A stretch of DNA of 64,000 nt from Catellatospora paridis (GTDB lineage: Bacteria; Actinomycetota; Actinomycetes; Mycobacteriales; Micromonosporaceae), in assembly GCF_009720365.1 (NCBI RefSeq), contig NZ_ML769312.1, positions 1 to 64,000 of the forward strand, in the 5' to 3' direction. Position numbers and translations under genes: made by a program. How positions within the stretch are numbered: the first letter of the stretch is position 1; the number at the start of each line of letters is the position of its first letter. Shown in pieces: positions 40,825-50,096 of the stretch. A model generated the notes under the pieces. The model made no database searches. It was not told the origin of the DNA and worked only from the letters and a program-made list of their open reading frames with translations.

Positions 40825-41973
40825 ATGCGACGCGTGACACGGCCGGGCTGGCTGGGCCTGGCGGCGGTGCTGGCCTTCGCCGTGACGCCGGTGCCGGCGG
40901 CCGCGGCGGCAGCTGACTGCGCCCCGCCGGCCCGCACCGTCGTCCCGGACCTGCCCTGGGCCCAGCAGTGGCTGCGCCCGCAGCGGATCTGGCCGCTGAC
41001 CCAGGGCGCGGGCATCACCGTGGCGGTCCTGGACTCCGGCGTCGACGCGCAGGTGCGCCAGCTGCGCGGAAGGGTCGAACCCGGGCTGGACGTGCTCGCC
41101 GGTGGCCGCGCCGACGACGACTGCCTGGGCCACGGCACGTTCGTCGCGGGCATCGTGGCCGCGGGCAACGAGCCGGAGGTCGGCTTCGCCGGGCTCGCCC
41201 CACAGGCACGGATACTGCCGCTGCGGGTCGCCGCCGACGACGACCAGCCGCCGCCGGAAACGGCGCTGGCCACGGCGATCCGTACGGCCGCGCAGCGCGG
41301 CGCGCGAGTGATCGTGGTCGGCACGCCCATGGTGCGGGCCGGGACGCAGCTGCGCGCCGCGATCGAGGAGGCCCAGGCCCGGGACGCCCTGGTCGTCGCC
41401 GCCTCCTGGGGATCCACCGAGCGAGAGGTGCCGGTGGACCCGTGGGTCAGCGAGCGGATCCTGTCGGTCGGCGGCTTCGACCCCGACGGCGGCCTGGTGT
41501 CGGGCACCGCGGCCCCGGTCGACCTGATGGCGCCCGGTGCCGGGGTGCTCAGCCTCGGCCCCCGCGGCTCCGGGCACGTGGTCGCCGGCGGCAACGCCTA
41601 CGCGGCGGCATACGTCGCCGGGGCCGCCGCGCTGGTGCGGGCACACCACCCGAAGCTGACCGCCGCGCAGGTCAAGCAGCGGCTGCTGGCGACCGGCGAC
41701 CGGGTGCCCCGGCAGGTACCCGACCCGCAGCTCGGCTACGGAGCGCTCGACCTGTACGCCGCCGTCACCGCGGTGCTGCCCGCCGAGCGCGGCGCGGCCG
41801 TGCCGAGCGTGCCGGTCCCGCCCGCCGACATCGCCCGCCCACAGCCGGTCGACGACCGCGCCTTCCGCGTCGCGGTGGCCGTCGCCGCCGCGGCGGGCGG
41901 CCTGACCGTGCTGATGGCGGCCGTGGCGCTGGCCGTGCCGCGGATCCGCCGCAGGCGCGCCCGTACGCGCTGA
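40825..41973 (+). CDS. mycP: Mycosin (MycP), type VII-associated subtilase, predicted catalytically inactive
   Basis: A 382-residue secreted subtilase with AGGGAG before ATG 40825. Signal peptide (1-30); the mycosin-type N-terminal DCAPP and LPWAQQWLRPQRIWPLTQG; Asp 70 in VAVLDSGVD; His 103 in DDDCLGHGTFVAGI; and a C-terminal transmembrane helix (about 345-368) with a basic tail. The serine segment, GTSFAxPYVAG in active mycosins, reads GNAYAAAYVAG, so the nucleophile position is Ala 258 (GCC at 41596-41598). The oxyanion-hole segment, normally AAAGN, reads AASWG. Two catalytic elements are therefore lost while the fold motifs stay. In mycobacteria MycP also stabilises the membrane complex independently of protease activity, which may be its role here. 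Confidence 0.9.
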   Translation: MRRVTRPGWLGLAAVLAFAVTPVPAAAAAADCAPPARTVVPDLPWAQQWLRPQRIWPLTQGAGITVAVLDSGVDAQVRQLRGRVEPGLDVLAGGRADDDCLGHGTFVAGIVAAGNEPEVGFAGLAPQARILPLRVAADDDQPPPETALATAIRTAAQRGARVIVVGTPMVRAGTQLRAAIEEAQARDALVVAASWGSTEREVPVDPWVSERILSVGGFDPDGGLVSGTAAPVDLMAPGAGVLSLGPRGSGHVVAGGNAYAAAYVAGAAALVRAHHPKLTAAQVKQRLLATGDRVPRQVPDPQLGYGALDLYAAVTAVLPAERGAAVPSVPVPPADIARPQPVDDRAFRVAVAVAAAAGGLTVLMAAVALAVPRIRRRRARTR

Positions 41974-42000
41974 GCCCATCCCGTCGACGTCTGCCATGGG

Positions 42001-45000
42001 TCAGTCCGACCCGGCCGGCTGCAGCGCGGTGTGGATCAGCGTCGGGGCGAGTCGCCGGCTGACCAGCTGCGCCCGGCCGGGCGGCAGCCGCAGCGGCTTG
42101 GCCTCGCCCAGGAACACGCCCTCGGACTTGTCGTAGGAGAACAGCAGGGCACTGGTGCCCAGGTCCCACAGCCGCCGCAGCGCCGGATCGGACATCATCG
42201 CCCGCGACGCTCCCGAGGTCGTGCGGGCCAGCACCAGGTGCAGACCGACCTCGGAGCCCTGGGGCAGCGCCTCCAGCAGCGGCTCCAGCGGGCTGCTGTA
42301 GCCGCCGGCGAGCAGGTCGTAGTCGTCGATCAGCACGAACAGGTGCGGGCCGGCCCACCAGTCCCGGCGGGCCAGCCGGTCCGGCGTGATGTCGGGTCCG
42401 GGCAGGCGCGGGGTGACCGCCTCCACGGCCTGCTTGACCAGATCGGTCAGCGCCGCGGTGGAGACCGCGTAGCCGACCTGGATGTCGGGCGGCACCGCGT
42501 CGTAGAGGTGGCGGCGGGTGTCGGCCAGCAGGATGCGCGCCTGGTCCGCCGAGTTGTTGCGCACGATGCTACGGGCGATCAGCCGCAGCAGGTTCGTCTT
42601 GCCCGACTCGGACTCCCCGAAGATCATCAGGTGGGGCTGCTGGTCGAAGTCGTGCCAGACCGTGTCGAGCTGCGCCTCGTCCAGCCCCAGCGCCACCCGC
42701 CGGGGTGCGTCGGGTGCGGGCAGCTCGGCGGCCGGCAGCAGCGTCGGCAGCAGGCGCACCTTCGGCGCCCGCGGACCCGGCCAGGCCCGCGCACTGTGCT
42801 CGGCCAGCTCGCGGGCGGTCTCGTTCAGGTCGCCCGTACGCGCCATCCCGTCGATGCGGGGCAGCGCCGCCAGGAAGTGCAGGGCGTCGCGCGTCAGGCC
42901 GCGGCCGGGGATGGCCGGCACGTTGGCCGCCTGGCGCATCCCGATCTCGGAGTCGACCGGGTCGCCCAGGTGCAGCTCGAACCGGGTGCCGAGCAGGTCC
43001 CGCAGCCACGGCCGGATCTCCGACCAGCGCGAGGCGGTGACGATCAGGTGGATGCCGTAGTTGAGCCCCCGCGTGGCCAGGTCCGAGAACGACGCCTCCA
43101 GCGTGTCGAAGTCCTGGTGCAGCGTCGACCAGCCGTCCACGACCAGGAACACGTCGCCGTAGCCGTCGTCGGCCCCCACCGGCAGCGTGCCCTGCTCACG
43201 GCGCTGCCGGTACTCGGTGATGCTGTCCAGGCCCAGGGCGGAGAAACGCTGCTCGCGGCGCAGCAGCAGGTCGGTGACCTCGGCGATGGTGCGGGTGACC
43301 CGCTCCCGGTCCAGCCGGCCGACGACACCGCCGACGTGCGGCAGCCCGGCCAGTCCGGCCAGGCTGCCACCACCGAAGTCGAGGCAGTAGAACTGCACCT
43401 CGGCCGGCGTGTGGGTGAGGGCCAACCCGGTGATCAGCGTCCGGATCAGGGTGCTCTTGCCGCTCTGCGGCGCGCCGCCCACACCGACATGGCCACCGGC
43501 CCCGGTCAGGTCGGCGATGAGCAGGTCCCGGCGCTGCTCCGACGGCCGGTCGACGACACCGACCGGCACCCGCAGCCGGCCCGCGGCACCGCGCTGCTGC
43601 TCGTCGAGGCCCTGCTCCGGGACGACACCCAGGCCCCGCTCCGCGGTGATCCGTACCGGGGGAAGCAGCTGGTCCAGCGTCGGCGGCTCCTGCAGCGGCG
43701 GCAGCCACACCTGGTGCGCCTGCGGGCCGTGCCCGAGCAGCCGACCCGCGATCACGTCGAGCAGACGCGGCCCGCTCGCCTGCGCGTCCTCGCCGTCGGC
43801 GGCCTCGACCGGGGCCGCCGGTGCGGCGGCGTGCTCCGGCATCGGCACATGCCCGACCACGTACCTGGTCAGATCCAGCCGGGCCCGTTCCTGGCGCTGC
43901 TGCCGCTCGGCCCGCTTCAGCGGCGCCGACACGTACGCGGCCTTGAACCGGACCAGGGTGTTGGTGTCGATGCGCAGGTAGCCGTTGCCCGGCGCGGTCG
44001 GCAGGGTGTACGCGTCGGGCACCCCGATCACGCTGCGGCTCTCCCCGGCCGAGAACGTGCGCAGGCCGATGCGGTAGGACAGGTGCGACTCCAGCTGGTG
44101 AATGCGGCCCTCGTCCAGGCGCTGCGAGGCGAGCAGCAGGTGCACGCCGAGGCTGCGGCCCAGCCGCCCGATCATGACGAAGGTGTCCAGGAACTCGCGT
44201 TTGGTCGCCAGCAGCTCGCTGAACTCGTCCACCACCACCAGCAGCGTGGGCAGCGGCGCCAGCGGCGCTCCGCCCGCGCGGGCCTTCTCGTAGTCGCGCA
44301 GTGAACTGTGCCCGGCCTGGCGCAGCAGCTCCTGGCGCCGCACCAGCTCGCCCTGCAGCGCCTCCTGCATCCGGTCGACCAGCGGCAGCTCGTCGGCCAG
44401 GTTGGTGATCAGCGCCGAGGTGTGCGGCAGCGTCTCCAGCCCCAGGAACGTGGCCCCGCCCTTGAAGTCGACCAGGATCACGTTGAGCACCTCGGAACTG
44501 TGCGTCACCGCCAGCGCCAGCACGAGGGTGCGCAGCAGCTCGCTCTTGCCCGAACCGGTGGCCCCGATGATCATTCCGTGCGGGCCCATGCCGCCCTGCG
44601 CGGCCTCCTTGAGGTCCAGCTCCACCGGGGTCCCGTTGGCGGAGATCCCGATCGGCACCCGCATGTGGTCCCAGCGCGAGCGGCCGGTGCGCGCCGCCGC
44701 CGGGTCGAACGTCTCGGCGTCGCCGAGCCCCAGCAGCACGGTCAGGTCCAGGTCGACGGTCAGCGAGTCGACCGTCTCCGCCGAGGAGCCCAGCCGGTAC
44801 GGCGACAGCCTGCGGCTCAGCACCCGGGCGTGGTCCGGGCCCAGGCGGTCCGGGGTGCTCAGCGCGGTCGCGCTGTCGCGGCCCTGCGGGTCGGCGCCGA
44901 TCATCTCGATCACGTCGGGCCGCACCAGCAGCCGCAGCGTGACCGGATCGACCGCCCAGCGCAGCGAGTCGCCGAGGTCGATCATCGTGCAGTTGCGCAC

Positions 45001-46059
45001 GCTGCTCATCGCGAACCGCGACGTCGGCGGGATCGGCACCCCGTCGACGACGATCACCGTGTACGGCTCCTCCCGGCTCGGCAGCGCCGGGTCGTCGAAC
45101 CGCGGCCGGTCGGCGAAGGTCGGCCCGAGCAGCCGCTCCAGGTCGGCGAACGACTCCGCCACCTGCCGCGCCGCGCCCGCACCGTCGCTCTGCCCGGGGT
45201 GCTGCGCGTGCGGCAGCCACTTCACCCAGTCCCAGCGCCCGTGGCGCTCGGCCGGCGCGCACACCACGATGCGCAGATCGTCGGGGCTGTGGAAGGTCAC
45301 CAGCTGACCCAGCATCGCCCGCACCAGGTCCAGCCCGGGTTCACCGGACGGCGGCCGCGGCGCCGCGGGCCGCTCCTCCTGCGGCGCCGCGGGCTCGTCG
45401 GTGGACTGCACCAGCACTCGCGCGAAACCACGCAACTGCACGGCGATCGGCGTGCCGGGCACGGTCCAGTGCGCCTGCAGGAACCGGCGCAGCGCCCGCG
45501 CCGACAGCGGCTCCAGATCCTCCACCGGCTTGGTCTGCGGCGGGGTCAGCGTCACGGTCAGCCGCTGGCTGCCCAACCCGAGCCGGATCTCGGCGAAGTC
45601 GCCACCGGTCGGACGGCGCTCCCACATCCGCCGGTTGCCCGCCAGCGACCACAGCACCTCGGGATCCGGATGGTTCCAGAACAGCGCCGCCGCCTGCTTC
45701 TCCGACAGCTGCCGCACCTGCCGGCGCATCTGCCCCAGGTAACGCAGGTAGTCACGGCGCTCGCCGCGCAGCCGCTGCTTGCGCTCGCCGCCCCCGCGAC
45801 CCAGCTGGCTGACCAGCATGCCCAGACCCGACACACCCATCAGGCCGCCGGCCACATAGGTCAGCGACGACGAGCCCGGCTGAATGAAGATCAGCGCCAT
45901 CGCGCCGGTGCCCAGCGCCATCGGCAGGTACGTCAGCATCGACGACATGTCGACGCCGCTCAGCTCCGGCAGCGTGGGCGGCTCCTGCAGGATCATCTCG
46001 CCCCGGGGGAGTGGGGGGCCCGGCTGGCGCACGGGCCGGCGGAAGATCACCGTGGTCAT
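42001..46059 (-). CDS. eccC: Type VII secretion motor ATPase EccC
   Basis: A 1352-residue FtsK/SpoIIIE-type ATPase from ATG 46059 with GGGAGAG upstream. The N-terminus has two adjacent membrane helices (about 40-90), then a DUF-type domain and three nucleoside-triphosphatase domains: GATGSGKSE (near 497) with LLVVVDEFSELL; GAPQSGKST (near 862) with VFLVVDGWSTL; GESESGKTN (near 1148) with LFVLIDDYDLL. Domain 1 keeps the catalytic Glu, while domains 2 and 3 lack a clear one, as usual for EccC. It drives export of WXG100-linked substrates, whose C-terminal signals bind domain 3. It is a single-chain EccC, not split into Ca/Cb, convergent with mycP (27 bases) and divergent from eccD. Confidence 0.95.
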   Translation of the reverse strand: MTTVIFRRPVRQPGPPLPRGEMILQEPPTLPELSGVDMSSMLTYLPMALGTGAMALIFIQPGSSSLTYVAGGLMGVSGLGMLVSQLGRGGGERKQRLRGERRDYLRYLGQMRRQVRQLSEKQAAALFWNHPDPEVLWSLAGNRRMWERRPTGGDFAEIRLGLGSQRLTVTLTPPQTKPVEDLEPLSARALRRFLQAHWTVPGTPIAVQLRGFARVLVQSTDEPAAPQEERPAAPRPPSGEPGLDLVRAMLGQLVTFHSPDDLRIVVCAPAERHGRWDWVKWLPHAQHPGQSDGAGAARQVAESFADLERLLGPTFADRPRFDDPALPSREEPYTVIVVDGVPIPPTSRFAMSSVRNCTMIDLGDSLRWAVDPVTLRLLVRPDVIEMIGADPQGRDSATALSTPDRLGPDHARVLSRRLSPYRLGSSAETVDSLTVDLDLTVLLGLGDAETFDPAAARTGRSRWDHMRVPIGISANGTPVELDLKEAAQGGMGPHGMIIGATGSGKSELLRTLVLALAVTHSSEVLNVILVDFKGGATFLGLETLPHTSALITNLADELPLVDRMQEALQGELVRRQELLRQAGHSSLRDYEKARAGGAPLAPLPTLLVVVDEFSELLATKREFLDTFVMIGRLGRSLGVHLLLASQRLDEGRIHQLESHLSYRIGLRTFSAGESRSVIGVPDAYTLPTAPGNGYLRIDTNTLVRFKAAYVSAPLKRAERQQRQERARLDLTRYVVGHVPMPEHAAAPAAPVEAADGEDAQASGPRLLDVIAGRLLGHGPQAHQVWLPPLQEPPTLDQLLPPVRITAERGLGVVPEQGLDEQQRGAAGRLRVPVGVVDRPSEQRRDLLIADLTGAGGHVGVGGAPQSGKSTLIRTLITGLALTHTPAEVQFYCLDFGGGSLAGLAGLPHVGGVVGRLDRERVTRTIAEVTDLLLRREQRFSALGLDSITEYRQRREQGTLPVGADDGYGDVFLVVDGWSTLHQDFDTLEASFSDLATRGLNYGIHLIVTASRWSEIRPWLRDLLGTRFELHLGDPVDSEIGMRQAANVPAIPGRGLTRDALHFLAALPRIDGMARTGDLNETARELAEHSARAWPGPRAPKVRLLPTLLPAAELPAPDAPRRVALGLDEAQLDTVWHDFDQQPHLMIFGESESGKTNLLRLIARSIVRNNSADQARILLADTRRHLYDAVPPDIQVGYAVSTAALTDLVKQAVEAVTPRLPGPDITPDRLARRDWWAGPHLFVLIDDYDLLAGGYSSPLEPLLEALPQGSEVGLHLVLARTTSGASRAMMSDPALRRLWDLGTSALLFSYDKSEGVFLGEAKPLRLPPGRAQLVSRRLAPTLIHTALQPAGSD

Positions 46060-46203
46060 GGGACTCTCCCAGGGGGCGGGCGGCAGAACGCGTTCATTCT
46101 GCGTGCCGCGGCGGCAGGCGGCTTGGGTCCGCAGGCCCATGTTCGGCCCGGTGGCCGCCGCTAACCTGCTCTCGTCGCCACGCCGTGGCAGGGGAGAGTG
46201 AAT

Positions 46204-47601
46204 GTGAACGTCAGCACCTCCGCAGAGCGTTGCCGGCTCACGATCATCGGGCCCCACGGCAGCATCGACCTGGCCGTGCCCGCCACGCTGACGCTCGCGG
46301 ACGTGACCCCGGCCATCGTGGACCTGCTCGGCGAGGAGACCGCCCGGGAGATGGCCGGCCGGGGCGCCGTACTGCAGAAACTCGGCGGCAATCCCCTCGA
46401 CGAGGAGCAGACCGCGGCCGCCCTCGGGCTGCGCGACGGCGACGTCGTCTACCTCAACGCCCGCGACAACCCCACCCCGACCTACGCCCACGACGACCTC
46501 ATCGAAGGCGTGGCCGCGGGCGTCCGACAGCGCCCCGGCCGGTGGACCACCGAACGCGCCCGGACCACCCTGCGCGTGGCGGCCGCCGCCGCCCTGGCCG
46601 CGGGACTGGCCGCGCCGCTGTCACCGGGGGCCGGCTGGGCGCACGCGCTCGCCGCCGCAGGCATGTCCGCCGTACTGCTGCTGGCCGCCGCCCTGGCCGC
46701 CCGCGCGCTGGCCGACCGGCCCGCCGCGCTCGTGCTGGGCGGCAGCGCCGTCCTCTACGCCGCGGCGGCAGGCCTGCTGGCACCCGCCCTGACCGGCGCC
46801 GCAACGGCGGCCGGGCAAGCGCCACCCCAGTTCGCCGCCCGCCTGGCCGCCGCCGTCGCCATGGCCGCCGCGGTGAGCGTCGCCGTCGCCGTGGCCGTCG
46901 GCGACCTGCGCCCCATGGTGTTCGTCGTGGTGGCCACCAGCGCGGCGGTGACCGCAGGCGCGCTGCTGGCCGCCAGCGGCCTGCTGACGCCCGTGGCCGC
47001 CGCGGCCGTGGTCACCGTGCTCGCGCTGCTGATCAGCCCGCAGCTGCCCTCGCTGGCCTTCCGGCTGGGCGGGCTGCGGCTGCCCGACCTGCCCACCACC
47101 CCCGACGACATCACCCGCGACGTGGAACCGGTGCCCGACGCGACCCTGCACGAGCGCACGGTCGTCGTCGACCGCTACGTGACCGCCGGGCACATCGCCA
47201 TCGCGCTGGTCGCCGCCGCCGGGCTGTGGCTGCTCGCCGACCGGGCCGGCTGGTCGCCGCCGACCCTGGCCGGGGCGGTGTGCGTGCTGCTCCTGCTGCG
47301 CACCCGCATCCTCACCGGGGCCTGGGCCCGCTGGGCGCTGACCGCCGCCGCCGGATGGGGCCTGCTGCTGCTGGCCCTGCGGCTGACCGGGCCGGCGTTC
47401 CAGCTGTACGGCCTGCCCGCGACCGCGCTCGTGCTCGGACTCGGCCTGCTGGCCGCCGTGCGCACCCCGGAGAGCCGCCGGCCGCGACCGTACTGGGGAC
47501 GAGCCGCCGAGCTGTTCGAGACCACCCTCGCCGTCGCGCTGATCCCGCTGCTGCTGGCGGTGCTCGGGGTGTACGGCTACGTCCGGGGCCTGGCCGGCTG
47601 A
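46204..47601 (+). CDS. eccD: Type VII secretion membrane channel protein EccD
   Basis: A 465-residue protein from GTG 46204 (GGGGAG 7 bases upstream; GTG 46198 is too close to that site). Residues 1-90 form a ubiquitin-like YukD domain (CRLTIIGPHGSIDLAVPA, LGLRDGDVVYLNARD). About eleven Ala/Leu/Val-rich transmembrane helices follow to the end. EccD is the multi-pass core of the inner-membrane complex. It is the first gene of the plus-strand operon eccD-eccB-esx and divergent from eccC across 144 bases that must hold both promoters. Confidence 0.93.
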   Translation: MNVSTSAERCRLTIIGPHGSIDLAVPATLTLADVTPAIVDLLGEETAREMAGRGAVLQKLGGNPLDEEQTAAALGLRDGDVVYLNARDNPTPTYAHDDLIEGVAAGVRQRPGRWTTERARTTLRVAAAAALAAGLAAPLSPGAGWAHALAAAGMSAVLLLAAALAARALADRPAALVLGGSAVLYAAAAGLLAPALTGAATAAGQAPPQFAARLAAAVAMAAAVSVAVAVAVGDLRPMVFVVVATSAAVTAGALLAASGLLTPVAAAAVVTVLALLISPQLPSLAFRLGGLRLPDLPTTPDDITRDVEPVPDATLHERTVVVDRYVTAGHIAIALVAAAGLWLLADRAGWSPPTLAGAVCVLLLLRTRILTGAWARWALTAAAGWGLLLLALRLTGPAFQLYGLPATALVLGLGLLAAVRTPESRRPRPYWGRAAELFETTLAVALIPLLLAVLGVYGYVRGLAG

Positions 47602-47603
47602 CC

Positions 47604-49013
47604 GTGCAGACCAAACGCGACCAGCTCCAGGCCCACAACTTCGTCGTCGGGCGGCTGCGCTCGGCCCTGCTGACCGGCGAGCCCGACGCGCTGGAGACCC
47701 CGACCCGCCGGTTCAGCGTCGGGGCGTTCGCCGGGCTGATCATCGGCGCGCTCATCGTGGCCGGCTGCGGGGCGTACGGCTTCTTCTTCCCCGGCGGCAG
47801 CACCTCCTGGCGCGAACCCGGCACCATCGTCGTCGAGAAGGAGACCGGCACCGCCTACGTCTACGACAGCACCGCCGGCGTGCTGCGCCCCGTCCGCAAC
47901 CGCGCCTCCGCACTGCTGCTGACCGGACCGGACTCCGTCGTGCGCTCGGTGTCGGTCAAGTCGCTGGAAGGCGTGCCGCACGGCCTGCCCGTGGGCATCA
48001 CCGGAGCACCCGACTCACTGCCCGCCACCGCCCGGCTCAGCCGCGACCCGTGGCTGGTCTGCGCCACCAGCGCGCCCGAGGTCACCGGCCAGTCCCGGCC
48101 GACGGTGCTGCTGGCCATCGGCGCCCCCGCCGACGTCGCCGCCACCCCGGTCGATCGCGCGATGCTGGTCGCGATCCCCGACGGCACCCGCTATCTCATC
48201 TGGGGAAACCGCCGCATGCGGGTGGCCGACCCGGCCGCCTCGGTCGCCCTGGCACTCGACGGTGTGCGACCGACACCGGTGGCCGACACCTGGCTCAACG
48301 GTTTCCCCGCCGGGCCGGACCTGGCCCCGCCACCCGTCGCCGACGTCGGCGCGGCAGGACCGCCCGTGGACGGCAAGCCCACCCGGATCGGGCAGGTGCT
48401 GCGCGTGTCCGGCGCCGACGACGACAGCGCCGGCTTCCGGCTGGTGCTCGCCGACGGCCTGGCCTCACTGACCCCGACGATGGCCGAACTGATCCTCGCC
48501 GACCCGCGCAGCCGCGCCGCCTACGACGGCAGCCCCCGGGCGGTGCCGGTCAGCTCCGCAGGCGTGGTGTCGGCCCCGGTCGCCGCCCGGCCGATCGGCG
48601 ACGGCGGCCTGCCGGCCCGGCCCCCGCTGCTGCTGGACCCCAACGAACTGGGCGACCAGGTGCCGTGCGCGCGGGCCACCTTCGGCGCCGACGCGAGCCT
48701 GGCCCTGGTGACCGCGCGGGTCGGGCACCTGCGGGCCGCCACGCCGCCGCCGGGTGCGGTGGACCAGCGCTCGGCGACCCTGGTCGCGGTCGCCGCCGGA
48801 GCGGGGGTGCTGGTGCGGCCGGAGACCGCGCCGGGCCGTCCGGGCAGCGCCCGCTGGCTGATCACCGACGTCGGCGTGCGCTACCCGCTGTCCGATGCGG
48901 CGGTCCCGGCGCTCGGCTACGGGGGCGTCGTCGCGGTGGACGTGCCCGCGACGCTGCTGGCACTGGTGCCGTCGGGGCCGGTGCTCGACCCCGTGGCGGC
49001 TGCGGCCGGCTAG
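47604..49013 (+). CDS. eccB: Type VII secretion core protein EccB
   Basis: A 469-residue protein from GTG 47604, two bases after the eccD stop. It has the EccB start VQTKRDQLQAHNFVVGRLRS, one transmembrane helix (about 40-66, GALIVAGCGAYGFFFPGG), then a periplasm-side domain of repeated beta units (TIVVEKETGTAYVYDSTAGV, GTRYLIWGNRRMRV, YPLSDAAVPALGYG). A Cys pair (WLVCATSAPE, DQVPCARATF) sits where EccB family members have a disulfide. EccB surrounds the outer side of the EccC/D/E pore. Tight coupling to eccD supports joint assembly. Confidence 0.94.
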   Translation: MQTKRDQLQAHNFVVGRLRSALLTGEPDALETPTRRFSVGAFAGLIIGALIVAGCGAYGFFFPGGSTSWREPGTIVVEKETGTAYVYDSTAGVLRPVRNRASALLLTGPDSVVRSVSVKSLEGVPHGLPVGITGAPDSLPATARLSRDPWLVCATSAPEVTGQSRPTVLLAIGAPADVAATPVDRAMLVAIPDGTRYLIWGNRRMRVADPAASVALALDGVRPTPVADTWLNGFPAGPDLAPPPVADVGAAGPPVDGKPTRIGQVLRVSGADDDSAGFRLVLADGLASLTPTMAELILADPRSRAAYDGSPRAVPVSSAGVVSAPVAARPIGDGGLPARPPLLLDPNELGDQVPCARATFGADASLALVTARVGHLRAATPPPGAVDQRSATLVAVAAGAGVLVRPETAPGRPGSARWLITDVGVRYPLSDAAVPALGYGGVVAVDVPATLLALVPSGPVLDPVAAAAG

Positions 49014-49138
49014 CGCACGACGCGTCGGGCCAGGTACTGGGCCCGGGGACCTATCCCCGGATTGGGTCTGTGAGAGCGGTTACCACGCCGTTACGGTCAG
49101 CGCGATCGGTCGCTGTCGAACCTGGAAGGTGAGTGGAC

Positions 49139-49420
49139 ATGGCCAACACCCTTGACATCCCCGTCGCGGAGCTGCGCGCCGCACTGCAGCAGTTCCGCGA
49201 GCTCGAGCAGGAGGCCGAGCAGGTGCGCAACGCGGTCGACGGCGGCGTGCGCGGCATCGGCAACAGCTGGTACGGCCAGGCCCGCACCGCGTACAACGCC
49301 GAGATCGACAACTGGCTGGCCGACTACCAGCGGATGGTCGCCCAGCCCATGACGCAGCTGACCAACTGGTTCCAGCAGATGATCGTGATCATGGAGGACG
49401 TCGAGGCGCAGAACAGCTGA
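49139..49420 (+). CDS. WXG100 (ESX) family protein A
   Basis: A 93-residue helical hairpin with the WXG turn in RGIGNSWYGQARTAYNAEID (W-Y-G), 50 residues from the start as expected. ATG 49139 follows GGAAGGTGAG; GTG 49133 is an alternative. There is no C-terminal Y-x-x-x-D/E signal, so it probably pairs with 49463-49741, which has one. These are the expected small heterodimeric substrates of the system. It comes 125 bases after eccB and is followed by a further six co-directional genes. Confidence 0.93.
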   Translation: MANTLDIPVAELRAALQQFRELEQEAEQVRNAVDGGVRGIGNSWYGQARTAYNAEIDNWLADYQRMVAQPMTQLTNWFQQMIVIMEDVEAQNS

Positions 49421-49462
49421 CGCCGCCGTCCGACCCGACACCACCGTCCCAAGGAGACAATC

Positions 49463-49741
49463 ATGGCTTTCGGCATCACCTACGAGGCCGTACTGCAAGC
49501 GGCCGACCGGCTTCGCGCCGAGAACACCCGCCTCAACGGCATCGTCGACCGCATGGAGTCGACGGCCCGCAACAACTTCGCCAACTGGAGCGCGCAGAGC
49601 GAGGGCACCTACGTCAGTGTCGCGGCGACCTGGAAGAGCCAGGCCACCGTCATGCACAGCGACATGGAGGCCAGCATCAAGCGCCTGCTGCAGAAGGTCG
49701 AGAGCTACCAGGACGCCGACAACCGGGCCTCGAAGATCTGA
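49463..49741 (+). CDS. WXG100 (ESX) family protein B with secretion signal
   Basis: A 92-residue helical hairpin with AAGGAG before the ATG. The turn reads NWSAQSEGTY (W-S-A in place of W-x-G). The C-terminus carries SYQDADNRAS, which contains Y-x-x-x-D, the general type VII export signal recognised by EccC. It is probably the partner of the WXG100 protein at 49139, which has a proper W-x-G but no signal, so the pair together meets both requirements. Confidence 0.9.
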   Translation: MAFGITYEAVLQAADRLRAENTRLNGIVDRMESTARNNFANWSAQSEGTYVSVAATWKSQATVMHSDMEASIKRLLQKVESYQDADNRASKI

Positions 49742-49769
49742 CACGGCCCGCGACGGGAGGGATCAGGCC

Positions 49770-50087
49770 ATGGGCAAAGAGCTGAAGGTCGACCCGGCGG
49801 CCATGAACGCCGCCGCGGCGGCGTTCCGGGGCCTGCCGGCGACCCTGGACGGCCCCCAGCGCGACTTCTACCCGGTCGTGCTGTCCATCGGCGACTTCGA
49901 GCCGGGCAAGAACCTCAAGACCGTCATCGAGACGGGCGCCAAGGACTGGGAGACGGTGCTCGCCACGCTGAGCAACGTGTTCGTCGACTGCGACGGCGTC
50001 CTGGTCAGCGCGGCCACGCTGCTCAAGGACTCCGACGAGAGCAACGACCCGTTCGTGCTCGACGACATCAACTCGATCGTGAGTTAG
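49770..50087 (+). CDS. EspC-like type VII-associated protein
   Basis: A 105-residue protein from ATG 49770 with GGGAGG upstream. It starts MGKELKVDPAAMNAAAAAF, like the EspC/ESX-1-substrate family whose members begin with a short hydrophobic-charged strand and VDPA. The middle has a Cys in FVDCDGVL. The C-terminus is acidic (DDINSIVS). There is no W-x-G. It is probably another co-secreted helical partner, nine bases from the next gene. The family assignment is moderate. Confidence 0.7.
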   Translation: MGKELKVDPAAMNAAAAAFRGLPATLDGPQRDFYPVVLSIGDFEPGKNLKTVIETGAKDWETVLATLSNVFVDCDGVLVSAATLLKDSDESNDPFVLDDINSIVS

Positions 50088-50096
50088 GCGCCGACC

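Noticed and set aside
44308-46164. 618-residue plus-strand open frame opposite eccC
   Set aside because: Antisense to eccC, with Arg/Gln/His-rich composition and no domain. The minus-strand EccC motifs are unambiguous.
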